From Hypericum androsaemum (lineage: Eukaryota > Streptophyta > Magnoliopsida > Malpighiales > Hypericaceae): a stretch of DNA of 64,000 bases. Below, one piece after another: positions 53,685 to 64,000 of this stretch. The stretch spans positions 18,561,495-18,625,494 of the forward strand of contig OZ023189.1 of NCBI GenBank assembly GCA_963995505.1. The letters are read 5' to 3'. Each line of letters opens with the position of its first letter. Position 1 is the first letter of the stretch. The notes beneath the pieces are model-generated. The model searched no databases and was not told the DNA's origin. It saw nothing but the letters and a program-made list of their open reading frames with translations. Made by a program: the position numbers and the translations under genes.

Positions 53685-56579
53685 GGGATCGAAGGGAATC
53701 AACTAACGGCCTCGCGGTGGAGCTCCTCGTAAGGGATAGGGCATGGGAGGTTGGAGTAGTCGACGTTCTCCCCTACCGTGCTCGTTAACTCCGTCGGCGC
53801 TGCTATTATGGCAAAAAGCTGGAGCCTTTGGGGTTTTGGAATTGAGGAGGATTGGGAAGGGTTTAAAAATGGGAGTTTGGTGTTCGCATATTCTTGGGTC
53901 TCTGTTCAATCGTTTCAACCCCATGTTCTTGGGTTTCTATTCAATCGTCTTAAAAATGGGGGCTTTCTGGCGTTTCCACCATCTTCAATTGTTTCAATCC
54001 ATGTTCTTGGGTCTCTGTTCTAGATTCTGTTTTGTTCTTAGAAGAGCCAAAATGTAGAAATTATTGATTAGAAGGTAGTCTATATTGTTGAAATAGTTTT
54101 CTATTTTTTATATGGAAATTAGAAGATAGGATTGAAACTATTGAAGATTTCGGATGTCAGAGGCAATGAAGAGGAAGGAGTTCGCCTGAGTTGTGACCGG
54201 CTTTGAAGCTCCGACGAGGGAGTCGATGAAGAGGAAGGAGATGATTTTTTTAAGGGTATTTTTGTCATTTCAATGACAAAAATGAAAAAATAGTTATTCA
54301 CATCAACGAGAGATCCGAACGTATAATAAAAACAAAGCCGGAGGATGGGAGAATAATTTTTGAAACAGAAAGAACAAAATAGTTAATTTAATCAAATACA
54401 AGAGATACTAATTTGCCCTAAAATTTTTTAAAGGGCCAGGCCACATAGGCCAGCGGGGAGAGAGAGGAGAGGGGAATCAGGTTATACTGTTTAATGAAGT
54501 GATAGAATAGAAGTGCAGCTTTAACTTTTACAAATGAATTTAACTGAATTCAACGAATCACCAAGTAAAAAATTCATTAAAAAATGAATTGAAAATAAAA
54601 TCCGTGAGAAACTCATTTTGAAACTATTTGTAAATCAAATACCAAATGAATTCCATTATGATTTCATTTATAAATATAATGAACTCCTTATTTATTTGCA
54701 ACCAAAGTATCCGATAGACTAAAGAGCGAGGACCATCTTAATTTTTCAAATCAAACACTTCGCCGATTGGCACCCGTCATGTGCATGTTACTCCCTATTA
54801 AGTAACCGTTAATTGTGGCTACTAATTGGCCCAGGGATTAGGGATTTAATCAGATAGTTTTAGTGCTCTACAGCTTTGCAAATCTCACCACTATTTTTCT
54901 TCCCAAAATTATTTAATATCCGGATATCGATTGATCTAACTAATACAAATTTGAACTTAACAAAATTACATAGCGAAAAAAAGCTTTCCTACTAATGGGT
55001 ACGGGATCAACCCGTTTTGATACCATGTTAAAATTTTTTTATCAAACCCAAAATTCTAAGGCTGTGAATTGGTAAAATTTTAACACTTATAAACTATTTC
55101 ATCAATATTGCACCGAACAATGTGATATTCTCAGCGTTGATATACCATTCTTAGTTTGAAGTATTGAAATACACTTGTGTCAAAATGTTTTCTTTTGAAG
55201 AGTTTTGTCAACTTTATAAAAATCTTATTTAGTTTGACATGAATAAATATGTCCATATATTGAGTAAAAAAACTATCATTTATTGAACTAAACATGTTAG
55301 TCTAGTTAAACAGAAAAAAATATATAACAACTTGAGGAGTGTTTTTATATGGAATTCTAAATGATTGTACCACCAGCCGACACTTTTCCATAAACGTACT
55401 TACTTTTTAAATTGATTCCATCTGATAATTTCACGAGGAACTTCATATATTTCTCAATTCTTGTGTTTTAATTAGCTTCACCGTGCTTAGTTATTTCTTC
55501 GAAGACGAAGGATCATGCGAGGAGTAGGCAGTTGAAAGAAACATGCACTTTTGGCTGATTTTTAATAGTTGATTTGTTTAAGATGTGATAAGATCTACAA
55601 ACCAAACCAAGACAACAATAATTGTTTTCAAAAAAAAACCAAGACAATAATTAAAATATACATCATGTCATCCAGCACTCATGATGAGTGAACGGTTGGA
55701 ATTCTATACTGGAGGTCCCTTGCTCGTTGCTAAAGTACTAGTTTTAATAAGATGTTTGATTTGATTAATGCTAACTAATTTGTTGATAACCAACATACAC
55801 TTAGATCAACTACTGAATGCGTTATTTTAACTTAACTAAAAAAAATTTAGTTATAATTCTTCAAGGGACAATAATATTAAATATTTGTCAGAAAAACTTT
55901 AACACCTTTTAAAAATTTTACCTAACTTAAATTTGAATTAGTTAGTATACTAGATGTGGATATACTAATGACTCGAGATACGCCTATCTCATAGTACTAT
56001 CAGTGGAGATGGTGATGCAACCATGGTAGGGCCTTTGTAATTATTCAATCGTGGTTAAGTGTAATTAAGTAGTGTTTGTCACCACAATGTCAGTCCTGGC
56101 CATCAGAAAATGAAATATTTATATGAATTATTCGAATATAATAAGTATTCATACGATGCTATTTTTTATAAGTATTCATACGATGCTATGTCTAAGTATT
56201 AATGTAGAGGACACATTATTTTACTAATAATGAAAATGTTAGTTTTTTTTTCTAATTGTTATTCGGCACCCACTAATCCAAATTTGAGTCTGGTAAGATT
56301 TTTATAAATTGAAAATTTTTTCTATCAAATATTTAAAATAAAATCGACCATGTGAACGTGGTAAGCAATTAATGAGAGTTAGCTTGTTGAGGTTTGACCT
56401 GATTCATCTGATTCAATCTACTCTTATCATCGGCGCATTTCCATTTCACATCGAATCGTTCATTTTAGTCGTCGTGATTTTTTTTTTCCCAACTTCCGTC
56501 AATCATGGTGTCTGCTTTTCTTTTTATTGGGTGGTATGGTATGAATGGTTTATTTGCAATAGAATACGGAGGATTATGT

Positions 56580-58620
56580 TAGGCTTGATGTCACAGTAAG
56601 TTTGATGCGAGCAGAGGCACCGTTCAATAGTAGTCAAAATCTTTCTCACGTTACCAACTCATGTATAGTTTGATGGATACGGTGTCAGTCATTAAGCATG
56701 AGGTGGGAGGATCGAATCACATGACCGTCTAAGATCCGAAATTGTGGAAACAATTTAAATCTCACCCAAAAAAAAATCTTTCTCACATTTCTTCTTCCGA
56801 TGTCACTTACCATCCTCAAGATTTTCTCCGGACGGTACTTCCTAAGGCTCGGTAACAACGTCAGACGACACTCCTTCGGCTGAGGAAGTAGAGCCTCAGA
56901 GACTTTCAGCTTCAGCCTTCGCCTCTGAAACAATTAGCAACAACTTCCTAATACTAGGAATGTTAAAAAAATAACAAAATATTAGGAATGAACAAATGTT
57001 AGGAATGAGAAAAGTTCATTTGTTAATTTTGTAAACAATTGAAAACAAGTAAATGACACAAAACTTCAAGCGTCTAAATCCGTACAACAAAACGTGCTCT
57101 CCTCAAAATCCAAAATAATTACAAGTTTGAAGCAGTATAGATAACATATAAACCTAGAAAAAAATCCATAAAACAGTTATAAGTTTGAAGCAGTATAGAT
57201 AACATACAAACCCAAAAAAATCCACAATAAGTAAAAAAAGAGCCGAAAAAATATGAACAATTAAGAACAATGGGGAAGAAACGTACACGCAAATGCAACA
57301 TTGTAAGATATCGGGAGTCTCCTCCTCCTCCATGAAGGGTGTCAGGAACATGGGCAGCGACTTCCCATTCTATTCCTCCTCCTCTTTCTACTCTTTCTCT
57401 GGATTCTTCCCGGCTCAACTTTGAGCTAAGAAGATTATCTTGGCAGTGTTGTTCTTCTTCCTTTAATTTAATATTTTTATCTCGATTACCATTCTTAGGA
57501 TGGTTGTTACGTTTCTAATTGGGATAATTTAATTAATGGGTATAGTATTTTTTTTGGCAAATTACTCTCACATCCTTGGCCTTTGACCACCATCCCTCTA
57601 GGGTCCCTGACTTTTGAAAAAAGATTATCCCATCCCTAAGTTTTGATGATAATAGACTATCGGATCCTTGGAGCCGGAATATTCTATATTCTCCAGCGAA
57701 CCCCCACTTGAAATAACCAAAATATCCCTCCCATTAAAAAAAAAAATTTTCTTCCCACTTATCTTCTTCCTCGCATCTTAACCAAAATTAAAATTTAAAA
57801 TCAAAACCAATTAACATCTAAGCTTTAAGGAGACAAGCAGAAATGAAAAAAAACTAACAACATAAAAAATTAATTATCCGAGAATTTAATTAATCGACCC
57901 AGACCAACCCTAAAAATTCAATTTTCCCCCAATTTAAATCCTCCACTGTCGGCCATATTCTTTGTCGGTGTAGTTGAAGCTAGACCCACGCAGCGTCGGG
58001 TTCTTCGACGACTGCAGCAAGCATATCTCCGCATTGGTGAGGTTCAACGGCCGTGGTGGTGGACGACATCCCCTGCGACCACCGCAAAAAGACGTTGGAC
58101 TTGCGCACTGTGACGTGGAGCTTCCCATCCTCCTCGGACGGCGAGCTCCTCAACAATCGACAAGCGATAGTGAGCCGCAGCGAGCCATGGCAGACGAAGA
58201 CGACGAGCTCCTCAACAACCGACAAGCAACGACGAGCCACGACATACGAGGACGGCGAGCTCCTCAATAATCGACAAGCGACGGTGAGCCACAGCGAGCC
58301 ATGGCAGACGAAGACGGCGAGCTCCTCAACAACCGACAAGTGACGACGAGCCACGACAGATGAAGACGGTGAGCTCCTGGGTATCGAATTCCAGCACTGA
58401 TGTCAAAGTCGGGGCAGAGCTGGGTATCAAATCCTGGCACCGGTGTCAAATTCCGGCACGACGACGCTCTTGATGTTCTTAATTCATTGATTTTAGGGTC
58501 CAAGTTTCTAATTTTAGGTCTTTTCCTCCTCGATTCAGTTCTTATGTGTTGCTGTAATCATGGTATGGTGCATGTGCTGCGATTCTATTTAGGTTGAATG
58601 TATATTAGCATCACAATTAA
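56580..58620. other. Insert between two copies of a 200-bp duplicate; includes a truncated Mutator-like end
   Basis: The block around GACCTGATTCATC..CAATCATGGTGTCTGC occurs on both sides (56390-56560 and 58640-58800), so the insert lies within a small tandem duplication. At 57556 a TIR of the same family as the ferritin Pack-MULE starts (GGCAAATTACTCTCACATCC) and runs to about 57745, but I find no right-hand TIR, so this element is truncated. 56800-56940 and 57240-57420 hold GC-richer minus-strand open stretches that I do not recognise. Confidence 0.55.
58136..58366. repeat. 115-bp higher-order tandem repeat, two copies
   Basis: Each copy is a 63-base subunit (GACGGCGAGCTCCTCAACAA start, with GAGCCATGGCAGACGAA end) plus a 52-base subunit (GACGACGAGCTCCTCAACAA start, ending in ACGACGAGCCACGACATA). 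Followed by two copies of a shorter phrase (GGGTATC.AAT.C..GCAC). It keeps open frames on both strands, but there is no evidence of a gene. Confidence 0.85.
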
Positions 58621-59192
58621 TAAGAATTAGCATGTAGCGGTTTGACCTGATTCATCTTAGCATCAATCTACTCTTATCATGGGCGCATTTCCGTTTCACA
58701 TCGAACCGTCCATTTAAGTCGTCGTGATCTTTTCCCCAACTTCCGTCAATCATGGTGTCTGCTTTTCTTTTTATTGGGTTGTATGCATGGTTTATTAAAG
58801 ATAAATATTTACCTCTATTTGGTTCTTCTTGTCAGGCGATATTGGTTAAATTAGTCAAATATAAAGATTTTGTAGTTATATTCTATGTATAGGGAACAAT
58901 ATGTTAAGAAATTGGATTTTCTTTAAAAAGAATTCTAGAGTAAATTTTCTAGAAAACTATTCTTAAATAGAATCTATGAATCTATAGATTGAGAAAAAGT
59001 TCGGATTGAACATAAAATAAATATAGTAAACCAGTCGTTATGTCCATTAAAGACGCATCAGCTAGCAAATTATGGTAGTTCACTGCTTGTTATCCATATA
59101 AAATCAAAACATTCTATGAAGATAAAAGATTTCATCAATTAAGCGAACGAAATTATTACTTACCAAAAAAAAAACGAACGAGATTGTTTTTA

Positions 59193-60553
59193 GGGAAAAT
59201 TACTCTCAAATTCCTGAGGTTTGCTTAAATATACTCAAAAGTCCCTCTTGTTCATCAAATATATTCCGAAGTCTCTCTAGTTTACTTTTATTTTACTTTC
59301 AGTCCTTCGCGCACGTTAGCAACATTTTTTTTTCATTTTTGTCAATGAAATGACCAAAATACCCCTAACACAAAAAAATTTAAAAATGCTGACATCATCT
59401 CTTCTTCTACCTCTCTTCCTCCAATCAACCAAATTCATGATCAAACCTTAGAAATCAAATCAAACCCAAAAACTAGATCAACTTTCTTCCTCTTTTCACT
59501 TGAGAGAATAAATTCCCAAAATCAAAACCCTAAAAATAAAATTCAAACACAATCGAAATCAAATTCAAAATTAACTCATTCAAATCTACTGCGTTTATCT
59601 TAGCCGAGGCCCGACGGCAGTGAACTTCGAGGTCCACCTTAGCCGAGCAAGGCAATTACATCGTCATCCGGCTGCAGAAAAGTGACGGATGAGAAACGAC
59701 CCAATCTCTGTAACCGATGACAATTTCTTTGTCGGTGACTTCACCTCCTTCACCGTCGTCCCCATCCCTAACCTCCTGTTCCTCTTGCTACTACTAACAA
59801 CGAAGTACCTAACCTCTCTAACGGTGACCCAACACTCTGACGGCTTGGATCCAGCACCCGCACTCACGGTAGCGACCGAACCCCCTTCGATGGCGTTAAT
59901 CTTGACCTGGGTTTTCATCTTCGTTCACCAGTCCTCCATCCTCTCCGACGGCTTTCGATCCCTCGGCGAAGCGGAGGCGACTTGGCCCTTGACTTGGACC
60001 CAGTCGTCCTTCAAGCTATCCTCGACATGGCGGAGGGGCGATGACGCTGTAGTTCCCTCAAGGCCGACGCGTAGACGACAGGAGGTTGATGTCATCGCCG
60101 TTAAGGATAGGAGCGAGGAGCGAAAATTAGGAAAGGGAAAGAGCAAGAGGAAGATGATGACGGCGGCGGCGGTGGTTTGTTTAGGAGAGGGAGGAGCGGC
60201 TGATCTGGGTTCTTGGCAAGGAAGAAGACCACTACCCGATCTTGTTCGATTAGTTTGTTTCCCTGGTTTTGCTTGGTTGTGTCGGTGGGAAGAAGAGGAG
60301 CAATTTTTTTTGGTTGATTTCTGGATGGTGTTCTTGTTCATAGGGAAGGGAAGAATGAGAGATGATGTTAGTAATTTTTTATTTTTTTGTTCTAAGGGTA
60401 TTTTTGTCATTTCAATGACAAAAAAAGAAAAACTCATTTAGGGACCCGAAAATATAATAAAAGCAAACTAGAGGAACAACATGATCATTTTTCAAACAGG
60501 AAGGTTTTTTTAGTATATTTAAACAAATCCGAAAAACTTAAGAGTAATTTTTC
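59193..60553. mobile_element. Mutator-like element D, same family as element A
   Basis: Left TIR GGGAAAATTACTCTCAAATT at 59193, right inverse ending GAGTAATTTTTC at 60553; TIRs about 160 bases including TCATTTTTGTCAATGAAATG / TTTTTGTCATTTCAATGACA. The sister duplication at 28890-28910 has the uninterrupted site GAAATTGTTTTTTAAGATCC, an empty-site reference. Flanking 9-mers TTGTTTTTA and CTTTTTTTA agree at 7 of 9. The 0.9-kb GC-rich interior has an open plus-strand stretch (59689-60441) and minus-strand stretches (59664-59918, 59925-60437); I recognise none of them. Confidence 0.85.
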
Positions 60554-60813
60554 TTTTTTTATAAGATCCAATCCCAAGCAACCTTTCTAAGAGAGAACTT
60601 TCTCAAAAAAAAAATCCCAAGCAACAAAGCATCAAGGCATAATCATGTAACGTCACTTTATGTCGAGCTTCAGTTTGATGTATAATCTTCAATGTACGAT
60701 ATCATTAAATAATTTGATAAACTAAAATAAATAAATTAACTGGATATAATTATTATAAATTCGAACGCACTATTGGCTCTCTGAATTCGTACACCTACAA
60801 ATGCTCCCAAGTC

Positions 60814-61616
60814 GGGTTTTTGTCTAATATGGTGTTATTGTACAACTTTATCTCCAAAATGGTGTTACTATTGAAAAAATTTCCAAAATGGTGCTCCTTT
60901 CTCAGGTTGAAAAATATTTTCGATTTTGGAAAACGAAAAAAATGACGAATATAATGTAAGTACACTGTAGCAACATTATTTTTGTACTACAGTACGAATT
61001 TTTCAAAAACAGAAGAAGAATCTAAGACCCATTTTGGAAATTTTTTAAGATTTTTTATTATTTTAACAAAAATAATGGTGCTACAGTACAAAAATTTTGA
61101 AAAATAGAAGAAGAATCTAAGACCAATTTTTTATTTTTTATTTTTTTATTTTTTAACAAAAATAATGGTACTACAGTAGAAATTTTTCAAAAATAGAAGA
61201 AAAATCTAAGACCCATTTTTAGATTTTTTATTATTTTAACAAAAATAATGGTGCTACAGTACGAAAATTTACAAAATTAGAAGAATCTAAGATCCATTTT
61301 TCAAATTTTTTAGATTTTTCATTATGTCAACAAAAATTTCCAAAAATGCTACAGTACGAAGATTTTTCACTATTATCTACAGTACAAAGATTTTTCAAAA
61401 ATGCTACAGTACGAAATTTTTTCACTATTTGCTACAGTATTTGGTCCCGGGATGGAAAAAAATTTCGATAATGAAAGTCAAATTTTTTTTTCGATTTTGA
61501 TCCCAAGTCAAAAAAAATTTTGATATAAGAAGAGAGAAACACCATATCCAAATTTTTTTCAATAATAACATCGTGTTAGGAATAAAATTGTACTATAACA
61601 TCATTTTAGGGAAAAA
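60814..61616. mobile_element. Foldback element, second family member, between SAUR2 promoter and coding region
   Basis: Ends are inverted over about 90 bases: GGGTTTTTGTCTAATATGGT at the left and, in inverse, GTTTTTCCCTAAAATGATGT at the right. The internal phrase ATGGTGCTACAGTAC recurs several times in both orientations. Flanks TCCCAAGTC (60805-60813) and CCCCAAGTC (61617-61625) agree at 8 of 9, and the empty site in the sister copy reads TCCCAAGTC once at 29437-29445. The exact right end is ambiguous by up to three C. Confidence 0.85.
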
Positions 61617-61660
61617 CCCCAAGTCCCCCACGCCTCTCTTTTTCCTCATAAAAGAATTAA

Positions 61661-62972
61661 GGGCAAATTACCCTCACATCCCTGTACTTTGGTCAGCCTC
61701 CCCCTGGGGTCCCTGGATTTTGGAAAATGATTGTCTCGTCCCTAAGTTTTGATGATAATAGACTCTCGGGTCCCTGGAGCCAGAATATTCCATATTCTCC
61801 GGCGAAACTCCACTTGAAATGACCAAACTACCCTCCCACTAAAAAATAAAAATAATTCTCTTTCCTTCCCCTTCTTCCTCCCATTTCATCTTCTTCCTCC
61901 CACCTTCAACCAAATTTTTTTAAAAGAGAATCAAAACTAATTATAAATGAAAATTCGGATGAACCGATAAAAAATTCCGCCCGAGGCTTTCAAACCATAC
62001 TAAATTAGAACCCTAATTCCCCTTTTAAGAAAATTCTAAATTATCTTAATTAGAACCCTAATTATCCGATTCTCCTCCATTCCCTACCACGAAATCCGCC
62101 CTCATCTCTCATCCATCCTCACACCAAAGCAAACAAGGAAAAAAAAAGAAAATGATGCTCAAGGCCTCGCGTGAATTTTTGCCCCTGGCCGTGCCTCTTC
62201 CCCACGTGAACAGCGCGGTCGGGACGCGCCCCGCGTGCGTTCCGGTGAAGGGGAGGGCGGTGACAGCCGCTAACGGGCGGATGGTGGTCGCCGGCGTCGA
62301 GGGTGGAGGGGCGAACAGCGGCCCGCTGACCGGCATCCTATTCGAGCCGTTCGAGGAGGTGAAGAAGGAACTCGACCTCGTCCCGACCGTCCCCCAGGCG
62401 TCCCTCGCCAGACAGAAGTACGCCGATGAGAGCGAGGCCGCCGTCAACGAGCAGATCAAGTTCGTCCCTTTTCTTTCTCGAGTTTTCTTGTTTGTTTTGT
62501 TGTATTTTTTTATTTTTCTAACTTGGTTTTCTCTGGATTTGGGTTTAAGAATAAACTTAGAATTAAAATTTATGTTTTCTGGATTTGGGTTTAAGAATAA
62601 ATCAGGAATTAAAATTGAGTTTCCTTGATTTGTGTTTAAGAATAGAAATGTTAGTTTCTGGGATTGGGTTGAAGAAGGTGAAGAAGATGGAGGAGAGAGG
62701 AGAGAATGGGGAGAAGATAGGAGGACAAGCAAGTGTGAGGAGGGAGAGAGTGGGAAGAGGGGAGAGAAATTTTGGTTTTGATTTTGGTTTAAGTGCAAGG
62801 GGCATTTTGGTCATTTCAAGTAGGGTTTCGCCGGAGAATATGGAATATTCCGGCTCCAGGGACCCGAGAGTCTATTATCATCAAAACTTAGGGACGGGAC
62901 AATCATTTTCCAAAATCCAGGGACCCTAGAAGAAGGCTGATCAAAGTACAGGGATGTGAGGGTAATTTGCCC
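61661..62972. mobile_element. Pack-MULE carrying ferritin exon 1; perfect 9-bp TSD
   Basis: AAGAATTAA lies at 61652-61660 and 62973-62981, a perfect 9-bp target duplication. TIRs are about 170 bases: left GGGCAAATTACCCTCACATC, right inverse GGGCAAATTACCCTCACATC, continuing through CAAAACTTAGGGACGGGACA-type sequence and CTCCGGCGAAAC. The close match between the arms suggests a recent insertion. The element sits directly before the SAUR2 start codon region and carries a ferritin piece in plus orientation, with no transposase. Confidence 0.95.
62152..62459 (+). pseudogene. Captured ferritin gene fragment: transit peptide, extension peptide and start of helix A
   Basis: Reads [14 protein letters not shown], a plastid transit-like region, then [20 protein letters not shown] and [48 protein letters not shown] is the plant ferritin extension-peptide signature. 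The match stops at a GATCAA/GTTCGT junction, exactly where an intron would start in NEQI-N, and the next 250 bases look like an intron (TTTTTTTATTTTTC). The ferroxidase residues lie in the missing part, so no iron storage protein can be made. The reading is free of stops, and expression as a chimeric transcript is possible. Confidence 0.9.
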
Positions 62973-63007
62973 AAGAATTAATTATAAGAAGAAGAAAGAA
63001 AAAGCCA

Positions 63008-63429
63008 ATGTGGAAACCCAACACCATCAGCCACGTAGTCAAGCTTAAGCACATGATGAAACGGTGGCGCACCAAGGCCAGGGAGTCCTCCTCCTTCCAC
63101 GTCCCGCCGGGCCACGTGGCGCTCTGCGTGGGACCCGCGAGCCGGAGGTACGTCGTGCGTGCGACCCACCTCAACCACCCGGCGAGATACAGTCACTGCT
63201 GGCCCGCGCCCAGGAGGAGTTCGGCTTCCCATTGGTGGGACCCATCGCCATCCCCAACTGCGACGAGCCCACCTTCGAGGACGTCCTCCGCGTCGTCTCC
63301 TCCTCACAGTCCCCCCCGGAGACCCGGCAACCCGCACCGTTTCGCTCCGCGCTGCCACGTCGTCGGGGTCCTGCACGGCGGCGGCGAGGACTCGCGGCCG
63401 CTCCTTCGCGGTTGATTGGCTTCGCCTAA
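63008..63429 (+). pseudogene. SAUR gene, duplicate copy, frameshifted
   Basis: Duplicate of the SAUR at 29531-29947. It starts MWKPNTISHVVKLKHMMKRW and keeps VPPGHVALCVGPASRRYVVR, then two extra bases in GGCGAGATACAG (the intact copy has GGCGATCCAG) near 63183 shift the frame. The second half, IQSLLARAQEEFGFPLVGPI and PNCDEPTFEDVL, continues in another frame to 63429. The upstream TATA region (about 60741) is now 2.2 kb away owing to two transposons. The remaining first frame gives a 135-residue product with a garbled C-terminus. Probably non-functional. Confidence 0.88.
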
Positions 63430-64000
63430 ATATTTATATTATTTTTAATGGTTAAAGTTGCCAAGTTTTTCGCTTGATAAGTGGTTTCTAGGTTGTCGTT
63501 TTTGTCTTCGACTCTTTTTGACCCGGCTTCTCTTGGAAGCAAGCAAGGGAATCAATCAGGAGCGTTCTGTTTATAAGTGAGTAATTATTGGAAAATTTAG
63601 GAATTATTGAAAAAAATTAAGAGTTAATGTGCATTTTTTATGAATCTCTTTATTTTTACCAAAATCAACTTGAACATTCATCGTATTATCCATCCAAATG
63701 CCATACAAATATTGTTGGTTATTCATATCAATTAGTTAATATGATATTTAAAAAATGACAAAAAAATTTACTAATTAAAACTCGAGACATTTTATAGTTC
63801 GATATCTTCATCTGTGACTAGTCTGCTGCGGGGGGTCACATGATTCTGACGAATTAATTCTACGATTCTCTCTTTTTGTCTGTCCAACTTTTAGTTAAAA
63901 ATCACAAGTTTATTTAAAATGGCAACATTAGTTATATTCTTTTGAATGGAAACATTAGTTATATATGATTTTTCCAAGAAAACCGTTCTGCATCATTTTT

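Larger units (their letters stand above)
47232..54418. mobile_element. Mutator-like element C, split by a nested LTR retrotransposon
   Basis: Left TIR from GGGCAAATTACTGTGGTAT at 47232 through GATTAAATCGACGATTTTGT to TGACCAAAATACCC; right TIR is the inverse, ending AGATACTAATTTGCCC at 54418. Removing the retrotransposon at 47910-53684 (with its 5-bp duplication) leaves about 1.4 kb, the usual size of the other elements here. The flank after the right end is TAAAATTTTTT; the same TAAAATTTTTT precedes the left end of element B at 45852, whereas the flank before the left end of C is CTCGTAAAA. Confidence 0.75.
54520..64000. repeat. Segmental duplication, copy 2, expanded by transposons
   Basis: Counterpart of 26040-30500. 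Collinear matches: 54525-56110 with 26090-28020; 56330-56560 with 28430-28620; 58628-59190 with 28430-28900; 60555-60813 with 28900-29445; 61620-61650 and 62982-64000 with 29440-30500. Interruptions are an unknown insert (56580-58620) and elements at 59193, 60814 and 61661. Copy 2 is thus about twice as long. The match continues to the window edge. Confidence 0.9.

Noticed and set aside
56685..56933. 82-codon minus-strand frame as a gene
   Set aside because: Looks somewhat coding, but I recognise no family, it starts inside unrelated sequence, and its continuation is unclear; recorded only as an unidentified stretch.
62152..62459. A functional ferritin gene
   Set aside because: Only the first exon is present; ferroxidase helices are absent and the piece is enclosed by MULE TIRs with a 9-bp target duplication.

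Overview
This is nuclear DNA of a flowering plant. Genes have introns (GT..AG), a plastid-type amidophosphoribosyltransferase, a SAUR auxin-response gene and a plant F-box gene are present, and much of the window is plant transposons (Mutator-like, hAT, L1-type LINE, Ty3/gypsy-like, a TRIM-like LTR). I cannot name the species from sequence alone.

Layout. 1-839: foldback element cut by the window edge. 1041-2471: F-box gene (-). 3.4-8.2 kb: duplicated leader block, dispersed repeats, a TIR element, and a 5'-truncated L1-type LINE with a perfect 16-bp target duplication (5694-7761). 8.3-15.6 kb: two related transposon-like units full of a degenerate 22-bp minisatellite (core AAACCAATATCA) whose polarity flips near 10.5 kb; the first unit carries a piece of a KUP/HAK potassium transporter gene. 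15.7-18.3 kb: repeat, MITE and an LTR with primer site. 18569-20146: intact purine-biosynthesis gene (amidophosphoribosyltransferase, -). 21.2-22.4 kb: Mutator-like element just upstream of a tiny three-exon gene for mitochondrial ATP synthase subunit e (22586-23586, +). 24525-25552: three-exon ribosome-binding factor A gene (-), convergent with it.

26.0-30.5 kb and 54.5-64.0 kb are two copies of one segment. The first has an intact SAUR gene; in the second the SAUR is frameshifted and its promoter is separated from the coding region by transposons. Between them lie two tandem F-box/WD40 genes (31.6-36.1 and 40.1-43.3 kb), both damaged to different degrees, and a broken V-ATPase subunit d gene (43.9-45.7 kb). 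45.9-54.4 kb holds Mutator-like sequence containing a 122-bp fragment of plastid 16S rDNA, an ammonium-transporter fragment, and a nested 5.8-kb LTR retrotransposon with a GGGAT target duplication and one partly inverted LTR.

The main theme is gene-fragment capture. Four separate elements carry pieces of host genes: KUP/HAK transporter (about 12.7 kb), SKIP2/VFB-type F-box-LRR (about 39.1 kb), AMT1 ammonium transporter (about 46.4 kb) and ferritin exon 1 (about 62.3 kb). Two of these have perfect 9-bp target duplications and long TIRs, the signature of Pack-MULEs. The internal duplications supply natural empty sites for several insertions. Genes likely to be functional: the F-box gene, amidophosphoribosyltransferase, ATP synthase subunit e, RbfA and the first SAUR.
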